Assembly: GCF_003672135.1 (NCBI RefSeq)
Contig: NC_039519.1
Span: 7,874,001 to 7,938,000, forward strand
DNA length: 64,000 nucleotides
Reading direction: 5' to 3'
Source: Ooceraea biroi
Taxonomy: Eukaryota > Arthropoda > Insecta > Hymenoptera > Formicidae
Shown: positions 1 through 12,179 of the stretch, one piece after another
Layout: the number at the start of each line of letters is the position of its first letter
Numbering within the stretch: position 1 is the stretch's first letter
Notes under the pieces: model-generated
What the model saw: only the letters and a program-made list of their open reading frames with translations
The model's database searches: none
What the model was told of the DNA's origin: nothing
Program-made: the position numbers and the translations under genes

Positions 1-1210
1 TGGTGGAACAAGGGATCGTGGATGATTAGCTGTTAACGCAATAATAGGTGACGTGACGTGGATATGAAGGTCTCGTCCCTTCGGGGGTGTTGAAGGCTAT
101 TGTCTTCCGATCAGGGTGTCCTTTTTCATCGTCATATCGAACTGCCAATTTTCATTAAGTATTGCTTGAATCATAATTTTTAATGCATGTTTTATTACAT
201 AATTCTTTTAGCGATAATAATAAAAAAGAAGCAACTATGTGTGATATTATAGTCTGATTAATAAACGATATATCAATGCGTTATAATAAATTTAATGCTC
301 AACATTATTCTGTAATAAATATTATTATAGAATATAAATTTATTTAAATTGTAACAATCTCCCAAAAATCTCCCCTAAAATATTCGACAACTTATTTTTA
401 TATCACTCCCTAAAAGTACACATAATAAACGCTTACTCACGATTTTACTCACACAAAAGTATTAGGCGAATCAACGAATTGTGTAAAGTCCAGATGACGG
501 TAGCGCGCAACCGACGTCGCTTCACAGGGTGCGAGATAAATGCAAATAAAAATGTACAAAATCTTTTGTAGCGTTACGTCACTTCAACACCACAATGGGT
601 CTAATTGCTAACGCGCTTAATACATCGCGGTTTAATCCTCGCAGCCTCTCGCGATTTCATCTCTCTCACCGACAGGGTGTCAACGGAGTGGAGAGGTCTC
701 TCTTATCTCCGAGGGTTGAAGTGTCAGATCAGGGAAACAATAAACCGCGTATTACTTTGCCGGATAATCAGCCAATCACCGCGCAATCGTGCCGTGATCC
801 TCTTAAGGACGGCTTTTCGAGAGTGAACGAAGCTCGTTATCGCGTCTTAATCCGCGGAATCCTTTCAACCGCGATCCGCGTCTACGCTTTTTTCTACCAA
901 AAGGATTCCTTTGCGCTTCCGCTCTCGCGAGTACTCGTTCCTCTGGTTCCGTATCGCTCGTCGCACTGTCTTCGTCGTCGATTTCATCCCCTCACCCTCG
1001 CCTATCCTTCTTCGCTACTCTTCTCTTCCCTCCTGTCTCGTCCTCTTCAGCTCTGACAGTTTCCTTGCAACTATCCGTCGGGTTTTCGAAGCATCAGAAG
1101 TTAACTGAAACATATCAACCGCCAGAAATCTGAATGTGAAAGCAACGGCACGATAGCAAATCATCGCGTTTTAGTTCTATCATGTCTGGGACAAATAATA
1201 AAGATTTTTT
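1..1210. other. Unassigned flank with a CpG- and pyrimidine-rich block
   Basis: The first 480 bases are AT-rich without recognisable content. From about 480 to 1060 the sequence is richer in CpG and becomes strongly pyrimidine-rich near 950-1060. That could be an exon or promoter of a gene outside the window, but no family is recognised. The open frame at 595-1056 reads as low-complexity Ser/Leu/Arg and is not called a gene. A 100-base N gap follows at 1211-1310. Confidence 0.4.
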
Positions 1211-1310
1211 NNNNNNNNNNNNNNNNNNNNNNNNNNNNNNNNNNNNNNNNNNNNNNNNNNNNNNNNNNNNNNNNNNNNNNNNNNNNNNNNNNNNNNNNNN
1301 NNNNNNNNNN
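1211..1310. other. Assembly gap (100 N)
   Basis: One hundred consecutive N, the usual placeholder for a gap of unknown size. Sequence on the two sides cannot be assumed to be contiguous. Confidence 0.99.
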
Positions 1311-1780
1311 AGAAAATGTGCAGCTAGCTCACACAGAGCTGCTATATAGCAAATTCAGCTGAACGCAGTTATGTATGTACGAATTGATATAAAAAAATAT
1401 GCTCTCGCACGCAAGTGGCTTGAATGACAAAGTGCTTAGCATGGAACAAGCCTGAAATTAATTGGAGCAGAGATTTTTGTTAAAATTAAAAAAACCGTCC
1501 AATAAAATATAGTCAAAACTATTCAGGCTGTATTAAAATTTGATTGCATCATATTAAATATTCGATTATGTCGCAAAAATTTTAAATATAAATATACATA
1601 CGTATAAGTATTAATAAATTCTTGAGATGCCGATCTCTTCTTGAGCTTTTACGTCACAAGATCCCAAAATCTGTATGCTGTTGATGCATTCTTCGAATGT
1701 TCTACTTTTGTCAATAACTATTACAAATCAAAGGCGTTCGATCGGTCGAGGAATTTTGATAACGCAGCTTTTATTACTGA
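1311..1780. other. AT-rich sequence, nothing recognised
   Basis: This is AT-rich sequence between the gap and the foldback MITE. No coding exon, RNA gene or terminal repeat could be recognised. Confidence 0.4.
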
Positions 1781-2682
1781 CAAGTAACACTACCCAAGTG
1801 TCACACGCCGATTTTGATAAGCTTTGAATATGTTGTTGTCTAGGTCAAAATATGAGATACATATTTTTTTATATCGGCCCGTTTTGCCATTAAGGGGGTG
1901 AAACACCCTCTTGAAAAAATCGGGTTTTATATTTCTTAGCGAATACCGTCGAAACAATAAAACATATAAGAAAAAGTTTCAAGTAAAAGTTTTATGGATT
2001 CTAATGTACTTTATAACAGTGCAATCAGATTTATAAGAAATGTTAGTATATATGCAATTATAGAGAAAAAAACAAACAAATTTAGAAATATTGAAAAAAA
2101 TAAAAAAAGTAAAATTTTCTTGTCAGCTCTACGTTGACCATTTCTGGGTCCGGCAGAGGGCGAGAACTGACTATTTTGTTAATTAAAGTAACCCCGACTT
2201 CATTGTATTCTGTGCGAAAACTGTGCAGGAGTAACTAGCGTATTAAATACGAGAATAGACGGGGCGCGTAGTAGCATATAGAGTATTTAGCTTATTTTTG
2301 AAAAATGCGTTTTCAGAATATGACCTTATCATATATGGTTGAATTGTCGTTAAATATGCTTGAAGTTTTGCTAAAGATAAATTTTAAAATTTTCAAAATT
2401 GTGAGGAAAGGAATTCGAAAATATGACATTTTCGAAAAATCTGATTGCACTGTTATAAGTACATTAGAATCCATAAAACTTTTACTGAAACTTTTTCTTA
2501 TATGTTTTATGTTTCGACGGTATTCGCTAAGAAATATAAAACCGATTTTTTTCAAGAGGGTGTTTCACCCCCTTAATGGCAAAACGGGCCGATATAAAAA
2601 AATATGTATCTCATATTTGACCTAGACAACAACATATTCAAGCTTATCAAATCGGCGTGTGACACTTGGGTAGTGTTACTTG
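1781..2682. mobile_element. Foldback MITE with CAAGTAACAC ends
   Basis: About 250 bases at 1781-2031 reappear inverted at roughly 2437-2682. The ends read CAAGTAACACTACCCAAGTG and its complement. The element is flanked by TGA on both sides (1778-1780 and 2683-2685), which fits a 3-bp target duplication. The central part has no transposase. Positions about 30-60 of the terminal repeat (CGATTTTGAT, then ATATGTTGT) match the same region of the element at 47095-47499, so the two belong to one family. The superfamily is uncertain; Harbinger-like and Zator-like elements both make 3-bp duplications. Confidence 0.8.
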
Positions 2683-5600
2683 TGAGTCGAATAACATACG
2701 CGAGTTTATGGCGCAGTTGGTAATTCTTTATTTCGTAACAAGTGGAAGGATAAAAGCGAACGGTCGGGACGCGTCGTAAGACAGGTTGAATCGAGGATAC
2801 TTCACTCTCAGAAGGTGTTTGATGATCGATTCGAGTAGTCGTGGGGACTCTCAATAGCGTGGCTTAGTTGCCGAGGAGCGTGTTGCTGGCGGATTTGACG
2901 TGCTTATCAATGGATCGCCGACGTAATAGACTGCACGCACCCCAAAGCGAGCACATAACTGATATCTGATAAGGAAGCAATAGCCGTGACGATATTTGCG
3001 TGCGCAGCTATTCACATCCACGCCAAATATCCATCGTCGAATGTGATATTGTGTCACTCTGGCAACACGAAACAATTCTAGAAATAGACGTCACTAAATT
3101 GTGTCTGATATGTGCCAGATCCATATGTAAGACGGCAAAGAATTTATCGTTTGTGATAGACCTGCATGACATTAAATTGTTGTTATTCAAATAAATAAAT
3201 TATTTGTACAAGCCATACATTTTTCAATGGCTAGAAGAAATTAAGATTAAACGTAATCATGAAAATTTGAGGTTTTAAATAAAAATAGTTTTTTATTGAG
3301 TTTAGTCTTAAGTTTTTCTAGACAAAGGACTTAATAAATTAGGAAATCGTTAAAATCATAATTATAATTACAAATTTATGTAAATGTTAAATTATATTAA
3401 CAGTACGTTAGCCAGCAGCAATTCCTTCTTAGACAAAAACTTTTTGCGACGAAAATTGTTTGGAATAAGAGAAAAGGTCCATAAAAAGATAAAAAGTGAA
3501 TCTTGAATAAGTTTGTATCTTAACCTTCAACTCTTCTGTACTTAAATTTAAGAAGTTCGATCATTTCCCCAAAATGTTCTTTATCGGGAGACGTTAATCA
3601 TCGTCGCGATGACACTTTGATGCCCTCCGACACTTAATCCCTCACTCTTTTCTAGAACAAGAGTATCCGGACGATTGCGGCGGAACGAAGTGCCGGAAAG
3701 AACTGGTCCGATGGCTGCCATCTGCCACCCCCAACCCCCAGGGGTTTCTGCCGTCGGTCTCAGAAGCTCAGAATTCTCTCGCGAGTGGCTTGGACGGCTC
3801 AATGCCTTTAACCGTTCTGCTAACCGCCCCTGAGAAACCATCCCTTCTTCGGCGACGGCTTTATTCTATCGTGAACTACTGCACGGCGCTTTTCATACAA
3901 GATTATATAGGATATTACACGTTAAATGTCACAATTTAACCCCTCGGGCTTACACCGTTGACTGGAACACCAAAGAAATCCGCGGAAATGATTTGAACGG
4001 AAATATACTGCGGGGAAAGCTGTCGAAGAAATTGCAGCATCTAACAACAGAATTGGAAAAGTTTTTCAGATTTTTATGCTGCAAAAACATCCTTCTTTAT
4101 TGGGTTTCTCGCTTTAAGCGAAATGCTACAGGCTACGGATTCGTTACGGATTACATGATGAATGGATAATGATTGATAATAAACCGATAATATTACAATT
4201 GCATACCGTTAAAAAACATTATTATCGAACTACCTGATTTATTAATCCGTCCATGAATGTTACGCGCCCTCGGTAAATAATAAGTAAATGGATTCCCGCG
4301 AATAGTCAAATTTCTCTCTATTGTTCTCTATTGTTCAGTCGCGGTATCTCGGGTTTGCCCGCGATTTGACTTGGACGAAGCCGTAAATCGGTGTCAATTG
4401 TCGGGCAAATAGAAGGCGGGGACGAGCTGGCGGGTAACATAAAAAGGCCTTATGTACAGCGTATGGCTCCTTGGTCGTTCCCCCAATTTGGATCGGAGCC
4501 GAGGCGAAGGCAGCTGGCACGTTTTGTGAATTCCATTTGAATAATTCCCGGTCGTCTTGGCGCGTGCCGCCGAGTCCGTCTGGACGTTTCTGCTCTTGGA
4601 GCCTCATCAGGATGGTCCTTCCTTCGATATCGCAGCTTCTATTGGTCCATCTCGCGGGAAGAAGGGTCGACACGTGGCCGGATGTCGGTGTGGACGCGTT
4701 CCATGCATTTCCGTTCGTCGCGACAGAATAATACCGTCTCGCTCCGCGTTGCAACTCCACTCCTTCGATCGGTATCCCTTTGTCCGTTTTAGGGTTCTCG
4801 CAGTCTCGAAATTCACGCAAAGGCAAATGCTTCGGGATCTCGGAGGTATTGCAACTCCTCGAACGATGACACCCGATCAGTCGGTTCTCCTCACCCTTTG
4901 CGACTTTAGTTTAATTGGAATTTTTTTAAATCAAGGATCTTTTATCACGTTGTCTTAAAACGAGCTTGTGCGTTTGTATGATGTTCGTGAGAAAAGTTAT
5001 TTATATATTGTATTTTATCTGTTGTAATAATTTTCGTGATTTTGATCTTTAACGAATGAAACTCCCTCGAAAACAGTGCGTAGCTCTTTTTCTCTAAACG
5101 TCAGATTCAATTGTGATTTCAAGAGGAGGGACTCAAGAAGCGGCGACAGGGTAAGCCTATAATCAAGTGACCACTCGACAATTTATGTGATAAATGATGA
5201 AGGGTCGAAGAAGGGGATGTGGTCTACGTCGGTGGAGGTGAGAAGTTTATTTAAGACCAAATCATCCTTCGTCGATTAAGGTAAGAGAGGGTGCGTGCAC
5301 GAGCGACAGTGAGATTGCCACGGTAAGGGAGGGAGGACGGAGGGGTTGGTACGTGTTATTGCTTGTATTGTGGTGCAGCCCCTCGAGCAGCCGGTAGGGG
5401 TTGGTTTTAGTCGGCAAACTCTCCCCGGAGATTTCGAACTTCTTGTTGCCCTCAAACCGGATGGCGGGATGCGGATTTTGGGTAGTAGCAGAGCTACTTG
5501 TCGGCCAATACGGGGACAACGGCATCGAATGCGACGCCAGCACAAATTCGACATATTCGACGTAGACAAAAACTTCTAATCCCACTAGTGATCATCATAT

Positions 5601-5797
5601 TGTAGATTAATTACTGCAAAATTAAATAAACGAGTATGTGTGTTCACATATTTACACTATCCGTTTTCTTTAGGCAACTTTCACCTATTAAACATTTCTT
5701 TAAACGAAATACAAATCACGCTGCGTTTTTTTATTGAAGCTGTTGCTTCAATCGTCCCACAAAAAAAAAAGTATTTTCTAAAAATATACTAGTTATA
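2683..5797. other. Outer part of left arm, no confident gene
   Basis: Duplicated at about 60795-63921. It holds AT-rich DNA and two GC-richer stretches (about 3590-3850 and 4330-4860). The open frame at 4335-4826 (minus) is not open across the same span in the right copy, which argues against it being coding. A shorter minus-strand frame at about 5340-5540 has coding-like composition and is listed separately. The segment 3581-3841 also has an 86-codon minus frame without family resemblance. Confidence 0.45.
5343..5585 (-). CDS. Possible exon of unknown gene (left copy)
   Basis: The minus-strand frame reads through a segment containing FEGNKKFEISGESLPTKTNP and is rich in C/G third positions, unlike the surrounding AT-rich DNA. 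The same frame is kept in the right arm (about 61008-61250). The two arms differ by an indel just downstream of it (near 61290 on the right), which is where the coding-like stretch ends. No family is recognised, and neither a start nor splice sites could be fixed. It could be an internal exon, a relic or chance. Confidence 0.22.
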
Positions 5798-6628
5798 CAG
5801 GGTGTTTCCTCTAACTGTAGCACTTAGAATATCTCTGCTTCCTTTGATGATATGAAAAAAGAAAATGATATGAAAAAATGTTCATGACCTTTCACAAGAT
5901 ATCAAGGTCATGAACATTTTTTTAAACGAGATGGTATATTTTCCTTAACGAAATGATGTAGCTTGTAAAAAACAAATTCAACCATACAGAATATGTTGAC
6001 CTTCATTTGCACGGAACATACTCAACGAATCATTTCCTGATCGCTGGATTGGACGTGGTGGAAGAATTCTTGGCCGGCTCGATCACCAGATCTTACGCCT
6101 CTTGATTTTTTCTTTGGGGACACCTAAAAAATGAAGTTTATCGCGATATTCCGACAACACCTGAAGATATGCGAGAAAGAATTCAGCGTGCGTGCACCGC
6201 AATTACTCCGGAATATCTCAAAAACGTAGAACAATCGTTTATTCATCGAATTCGAAAGTGTATCGAAGTAAACGGTGATCATTTCGAACATCTGTAAAAA
6301 GTATATCTTTGTAGTTATACATACAATAAATAGAGTTTCTTTTCCTAAACGTGATTTTTGTGGTTCAAAGTCATTTGAAGGTCAACATATTCTGTATGGT
6401 TGAATTTGTTTTTTTACAAGCTACATCATTTCGTTAAGGAAAATATACCATCTCGTTTAAAAAAATGTTCATGACCTTGATATCTTGTGAAAGGTCACAT
6501 TACAAAAAATAATTTTCTTACCAGAGTACTAGTCTCTTTGAATCGAACAATTTTCGTCCTTTGACTTTTTTCATATCATCAAAGGAAGCAGAGATATTCT
6601 AAGTGCTGCATTTAGAGGAAACACCCTG
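5798..6628 (+). mobile_element. CAGGGTGTTT-ended mariner-like element, deleted (left copy)
   Basis: The ends read CAGGGTGTTTCCTCTAA and its near-complement, and TA lies on both sides. The terminal inverted repeats run about 200 bases and include a short internal palindrome around the repeated word TTCATGACCTT. Between them only the 3' third of a transposase remains. A near-identical inverted copy sits at 59960-60794. With no N-terminal region and no first catalytic aspartate, the element cannot be autonomous. Confidence 0.82.
6036..6297 (+). pseudogene. Mariner-type transposase C-terminal relic (left copy)
   Basis: Conceptual translation gives RWIGRGG, then ARSPDLTPLDFF and HLKNEVY, ending at a TAA at 6295-6297. 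The SPDLTPxD stretch is the region of the third catalytic aspartate in Tc1/mariner transposases. The fragments lie in different frames: at least one shift falls between RGG and the SPD motif, and a one-base loss in a T run interrupts DFFLWG. The first and second catalytic regions are absent. The relic lies inside the CAGGGTGTTT element. Confidence 0.75.
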
Positions 6629-8267
6629 TATAATAATATACCAGTAAACAAAATCCGAACAGACCCTGAGTTACTCCAGAGCGCTGGCAGAAAGTACAGT
6701 TTAATTCTCGAGACCAGCGGCTCCCACGGAAACGCGGGCCGTCGTCGGCGTCGTAAATATTTGCCCGAGTTGTCGCATTCCAGCTTCGCACCTTTCCCGA
6801 CAGGTCCGACGGGCTGAAATTTCGCGGACGATCCCTCGTTTGCATTAATTATTTGTTACGTATCCTCCGTCGCGCGTAATTGCGGATGCACACGCACGGC
6901 CGGACGCACGCTCACGCGCGCTCGCATTACGCATCTCCCCGCGTCTATCTCGTTATATCAATCTTGTTAAGTGAGCAATGCATATGCTTACACCACCGCC
7001 GGAAAGTTTTCGACGAATTGCGCCGAGTTGTGCGGCGGGGGCGTACAATGCCCACTGGGCATTACGCCTTCTTTTTTATGCATATGTATGCATATCGTAT
7101 GCACACGCGGGCGGACGTACGCGGAACGGAACGGAACGGCGGCCACCGGTCGCGAGAGACCGGATATAAGCACCTGCCCATCACACGAGCGCACCATTAC
7201 TGGCCCCGGCGTGTCGTCCACGTGTTCGCCCGGGACTTTAAGTTCCTTTGACGGGGGCGTACGGGGAAATTTATCGCCGAAGGTGCCACTAAAACCGTTT
7301 ATGACCCCGGTGCGCGTTAACGATACCCAATTAGCTGCCAACAAAGCCGAACATTGTTGTTGCAATTTACGCGTGTATCGTGCAGCGAGAGGAAGAGAGA
7401 CAGCCGCCCGAGCGACGGGGAAGATTATCGACCGACGTGCGGCGAGCGTCACTGTTGCAGTTACGCGAAGATGTTTATGGGCGGTGTAACGCGCATAAAG
7501 TTGGGTTCCCGAATTGTCGTCGCGAGTTCGTGACAGCTGCTGGGGTGTGATGCGTGAACGAGAGATTGCCATCGCGATAGTGCAGGAAATGAGTATCGCG
7601 ATAACGATAAACAAATTGGTATTGGCCGCCTCAATCCGAAAAATTATGCTCGTGTTAATTGATATATTTTTTACCATCTTATGCGTGTGGAATAAGTAGG
7701 TTTTCGATGGTACATTTGGGCCACGACGTCTTGCACGAAGGTTTCGTGCACTTGCACTGTCATTTTTCAATGTACAACCCTTATTTGCCACTTATACAAG
7801 GCACGTCAAAATTCCGATGACAGTCTGCTAAGACACAAGAAAGCTCATCCGGGTTTTGAAAGCAGTCACTTCCTGAGCAGCCAATCTTATCTGATGGCAA
7901 GAGCTGATTGATATCTCGATATAGTCTCGAGAGGGGCGTTCGAGTCTCATCTGCCATAAACCACCCCCATCAGCTTTATGAACTGCGCGTGGGGCGGTGG
8001 TGAACATTTAGTGCCTCGAAGGTAGGTACACATTTAATCATAATCTAATATTTAAAAGGTAATTTCACGGCCTGTTTACTTCGTGCAATCCGCCTACCCT
8101 CGCATCGCTCCATTCTCTTTCCCCTTCGTGGTACCCGCTACTCCAACCAATGCGAAGTATGGGAATCGCGTTTTCGTGAACGGCACCACTTCTCACGGTT
8201 TCCGTCGATATTGTTTTTCCACGTGACTTATTGTGTTGTAATCTCGATTATACATTTTACTCGTACA
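6629..8267. other. CpG-rich block and unique sequence of left arm
   Basis: About 6700-7500 is markedly rich in CpG for this window, with short GGAAC repeats near 7130 and paired ATGCATATG words near 7075-7100. It is duplicated at about 58321-59959. A 267-codon minus frame crosses it, but it starts at GTG and looks like read-through of GC-rich DNA, so no gene is called. A promoter or CpG-dense enhancer is possible. Confidence 0.35.
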
Positions 8268-9553
8268 TTGGGTTGGCCAAAAAGTAATTGCGTTTTTTTC
8301 CAATAGATGGACATACATGTCTTCAAATGTAACTAACTTCATTCTAAACCGCAAATTCATTATGTAGGTTAACAACTCACAGTTCAAGCTTGTTTTACAA
8401 AAAGAAAGTACACGATTTCGTTAACAATTGTTTCTTTGCCGTCCATTTCAAAATGGAAAATCAAAAAGAACATTTTCCTCATATTTTGTTTTATTACTTC
8501 CGAAAAGGGAAAAACGCTGTGCAGGCTCGTAAAAAGTTATCTGATGTATATGGCGAAGATGCTTTAAAACTGCGGCAGTGTCAAAATTCGTTTACTAAAT
8601 TTCGATCTGGAGATTTTAATGTGAAAGATGCACCACGCTCAGGAAGGCCAATCGAAATTGATGATGACAAAATAAAGGCACTGATCGATTCCAATCGGCG
8701 TTTAACGACACGAGAGATTGCTGAGAATCTTAACGTATCGAAATCGAGTGTTGAAAACCATTCAAAACGACTTGGATACATTAGTAAGCTCGATATTTGG
8801 GTACGACATGAGCTCAAAGAAATTCATCTCACTAAGCGTATTGACATCTGCGATTCTCTTTTGAAACGTGAGGAAAATGATCCATTTTTGAGACGTATGA
8901 TAACAGGCGACGAAAAATCGATCGTCCACAACAACGTCAAACGAAAAAGATCGTGGAGCAAGCGTGATGAACCTGCTGAAAGCACTTGAAAAGCAGATAT
9001 TCACCAAAGAAAGATTATGCTGTCAGTCTGGTGGGACTTTAAAGGTATCGTGTATTTTGAGCTGCTTGCAAGGAATCAAACCATTAATTCAGACGTATAC
9101 TGTCGTCAACTGGATTGCCATCAAACAGAAACGTCGAGAATTGGTGAATCGCAAAGGTGTTGTGTTTCACCATGATAACGCTAGACCACGTACAAGTTTG
9201 GTCACTCGTGAAAAATTGTTGCAGCTTGGATGGGATGTGTTACCATGATGTTACCACATCCACCATATTCGCCAGACCCGGCACCATCAGATTACCATTC
9301 GTTTCGTTCTTTGCAAAACGCCTTGAATGGTAAAACCTTTACTGCTGATGAGGATATCAAATCGTTGTTGGAATTGTTTTTTGCTGAAAAAGATAAGAAC
9401 TGTTTCGAGCGCGGAATCATGAAGTTGCCTGAAAAATGGCAAAAGATAATCAAACGAAATGGACAATATATTGTTTAATAAAGTTTTCGTTTCCCATGAA
9501 AAATTCGCCTTTTATTTATATAAAAAAACGCAATTACTTTTTGGCCAACCCAA
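8268..9553 (+). mobile_element. Mariner, irritans-like, full length but dead (copy M1)
   Basis: The terminal repeats read TTGGGTTGGCCAAAAAGTAA and complement, with TA after the 3' end. The length of about 1.29 kb is normal for mariner. It is followed after a 40-base AT linker by a second, deleted copy in the same orientation (9594-10174). The same pair and linker occur at 48885-51507. This copy is absent as a separate element from the right arm. The subfamily name is a judgement from memory of the terminal sequence. Confidence 0.9.
8453..9478 (+). pseudogene. Mariner transposase pseudogene (M1)
   Basis: The frame opens at MENQKEHF with helix-turn-helix DNA-binding sequence (TTREIAENLNVSKSS), a linker, the first catalytic motif TGDEKS (normally TGDEKW), then HHDNARPRTS and YSPDPAPSDYHSF. 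These correspond to a DD34D mariner transposase of about 345 residues. It is broken by an in-frame TGA at 8987-8989 after PAEST, an 11-bp deletion near 9115 and an 11-bp duplication with a stop near 9243. The TGA and the duplication are shared with the other full-length copies in the window. Confidence 0.9.
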
Positions 9554-9593
9554 TATTATATATATTATATATTATATATTATATTAATATCTA

Positions 9594-10174
9594 TTGGGCT
9601 GGCCAAAAAGTAATTGCGTTTTTTTCCAATAGATGGACATACAAGTCTTGAAATGTAACTAACTTCATTCTAAACCGCAAATTCATTATGTAGGTTAACA
9701 ACTCACAGTTCAAGCTTGTTTTACAAAAAGAAAGTACACGATTTCGTTAACAATTGTTTCTTTGCCGTCCATTTCAAAATGGAAAATCAAAAAGAACATT
9801 TTCCTCATATTTTGTTTTATTACTTCCGAAAAGGGAAAAACGCTGTGCAAGCTCATAAAAAGTTATCTGATGTATATGGCGAAGATGCTTTAAAACTGCG
9901 GCAGTGTCAAAATTCGTTTACTAAATTTCGATCTGCAGATTTTAATGTGAAAGATGCACCACGCTCAGGAAGGCCAATCGAAATTGATGATGACAAAATA
10001 AAGGCACTGATCGATTCCGAATGGACAATATATTGTTTAATAAAGTTTTTGTTTCCCATGAAAAATTCGCCTTTTATTTATAATATTATATAAATTATAT
10101 AAATTATATATTTTTTAATTATATTAAAAAACGCAATTATATAAAAAAACGCAATTACTTTTTGGCCAACCCAA
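9594..10174 (+). mobile_element. Mariner, internally deleted (copy M2)
   Basis: It has the same ends and orientation as M1, but the transposase jumps at about 10018 from the LIDS codons straight to the sequence encoding the C-terminus. This removes the catalytic domain. Near the 3' end, an AT-rich insertion and a partial duplicate of the terminal repeat have been added. The remaining coding part (9779-10017) holds the helix-turn-helix region. The element is flanked on the right by TA. Confidence 0.88.
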
Positions 10175-12179
10175 TAATTTTCGATTCATGGACAACTTTT
10201 ACGAAGTGACTAAATTTCCCTCTCTCATTTATCAATGTTAAATTTTAACTTTCTGGAGAATCAATTTAAGGTGAGCAAGAAATTCTTTAAAATCACCAAA
10301 TAATTTTTCACCCAATTTATAAGTTAATTATATGCAATACAAATAATGCTTATAGACTTAATTGTACCATGTCTAAACATGACAACCATTTCTTTCAGTT
10401 TTTCGCTCTTGCCATCCTTACCCTTACATAATCATGCCGACGCAACAAACGTTTAATCAATTATACTCTCCTGATTTTTAATTTCTTGATAATATTGTTT
10501 TACGAGTTCTAGTACGCTGAACCATAATTACAGTAGCGTGCATCATTTTTATATTGAAGCGAAAAAGTGCATTTGTACCAGGAGAGTCCAGGCATATCAC
10601 GAGGAGGTGGAAATAATAGATGTGTCCACGTGTCTGAATAATGAAAAACATAATGTATTCGTTTAACGCTCGTAAACAAGCTAGCAGGCATTGTTATTAC
10701 CGCGGGGTGAGCCATTGCGATTAATCGCTTGCCGTTGATTCATTTCACGTAATTTATACGTAAATTATACTCGGTCGCCCTTTCGGTGCTCAGTGAATAA
10801 GCATGAACTTCCGGTGTCCGTGCACCTCGGTTTCGTTCTACGATATGCTCCCACAACCACTCCTGTGAACTTAGAACGCTCTACCCGCCGTGAACGCGGA
10901 AAGTAATCGTGTATTAGCAACAATGAGGTGTGCAAATTATACCGTGAGATGAAAATATGTTTTATGATAATATATGTTAATCTGTCCACGCGCTTTGCTC
11001 GCGTCATGTACCGAACGGGTTATCAGATAGCGATTAATTGAGAGACTTATCGTCATCTAACGGATGATGAGCTGACGGAAAGATAAACAAAATCATCATG
11101 AACATTTCAATCACTATAAATTACATAAAAATTAGCATACACGCTATTAAAGTGATTCGCAATATTTCAGTATTTCGTTGCAAATAAAAAACAATGTATG
11201 AGTACTAGATTCATGAAACTATTGTAACTATTGTTAAAGAATATCAAAAATTATATAATTCTTTAGAAGAAAGTTTAAAATAATTATTTCTCAAGCAGTA
11301 TCAGTTATAATAGTATGAGCAATAAATTACTACGCGAGAGCAAGTGCGAGCGAAGAATTTAATTCCGGACGAATATAGTGTCCAAGCATTACGCTGATGT
11401 ACTGCACATCGCGAAGAATCTCACGCAAGAAAATAATTTCTGCGGCGGCTACCGTGTGTGACCTTTTGCTTTAACTCCCTTGTTTGTTATCTGTCTCTCC
11501 TTGAAAGTATTCGAAATATCGTGTACCGTCTCGCCATGCTGGTAGGGTGATCGCAAGCCGATCCGAGATCGCATTATCGCGTTAGCCACAGCTACTAATT
11601 ACCGAGTGCCCGGTACTATCTCGATTACTTTAATTAACTGACCGCTTCGAATTAACGCATACTAAACGAACACACTGATGCATCGCACACGACGTTCAGC
11701 TTCGCGGTGCATATGTATATGCAGCGCGCACGTTCGTGCATCGCGCAGGTCGTGTCACCAATTTGCCACTTTTAATTTTTCCTGTGCGAGTCCATAAGAG
11801 GATGACCTGGCACGCCGCGTATCTCGTATGTGTCACCGTCCCCCGCAATATAAAACACCGTCGGATAATTATATTTTCATCTCCCCGTCGCATTACGATC
11901 CTATCTAACTGCGTAATGAGCACGCCTAACGAGGACAGAGTTATTACACATATGCGTCACACATATATATGTATATATATGTATCTATAATTATTTATTA
12001 CGTGAGCCATCGCCGTCGCGACCTATCGCTTAATTATAAGCAAGCATTTAATTTGCGCGAGTGCAATTTCCATACGATATCGCGCGGAGATGCGACCACC
12101 TTGATATCCTTGAACAATTACTCTTTTTTATAAATATAATATTTATAGCGAGCAACATACAAGGCATGCTTGAAAAATG
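10175..12179. other. Unique left-arm sequence, nothing recognised
   Basis: AT-rich DNA with GC-richer patches around 10770-10900 and 11500-11930. It is duplicated at about 55732-57739. There are short ATATGTATAT runs near 11960. No exon with homology, no RNA gene and no terminal repeats were recognised. Confidence 0.35.

Noticed and set aside
595..1056. A 153-codon frame near the left end.
   Set aside because: The translation becomes a Ser/Leu/Arg run over a pyrimidine-rich tract. No family resemblance.
4335..4826. A 163-codon minus-strand frame in the left arm.
   Set aside because: The right-arm copy has an insertion near 61830 that shifts the frame, and the composition resembles GC-rich non-coding DNA.
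6988..7791. A 267-codon open frame on the minus strand, present in both arms.
   Set aside because: It starts at GTG, crosses a CpG-rich block where stops are rare, has no domain or homology I recognise, and is conserved only because the arms are recent copies.
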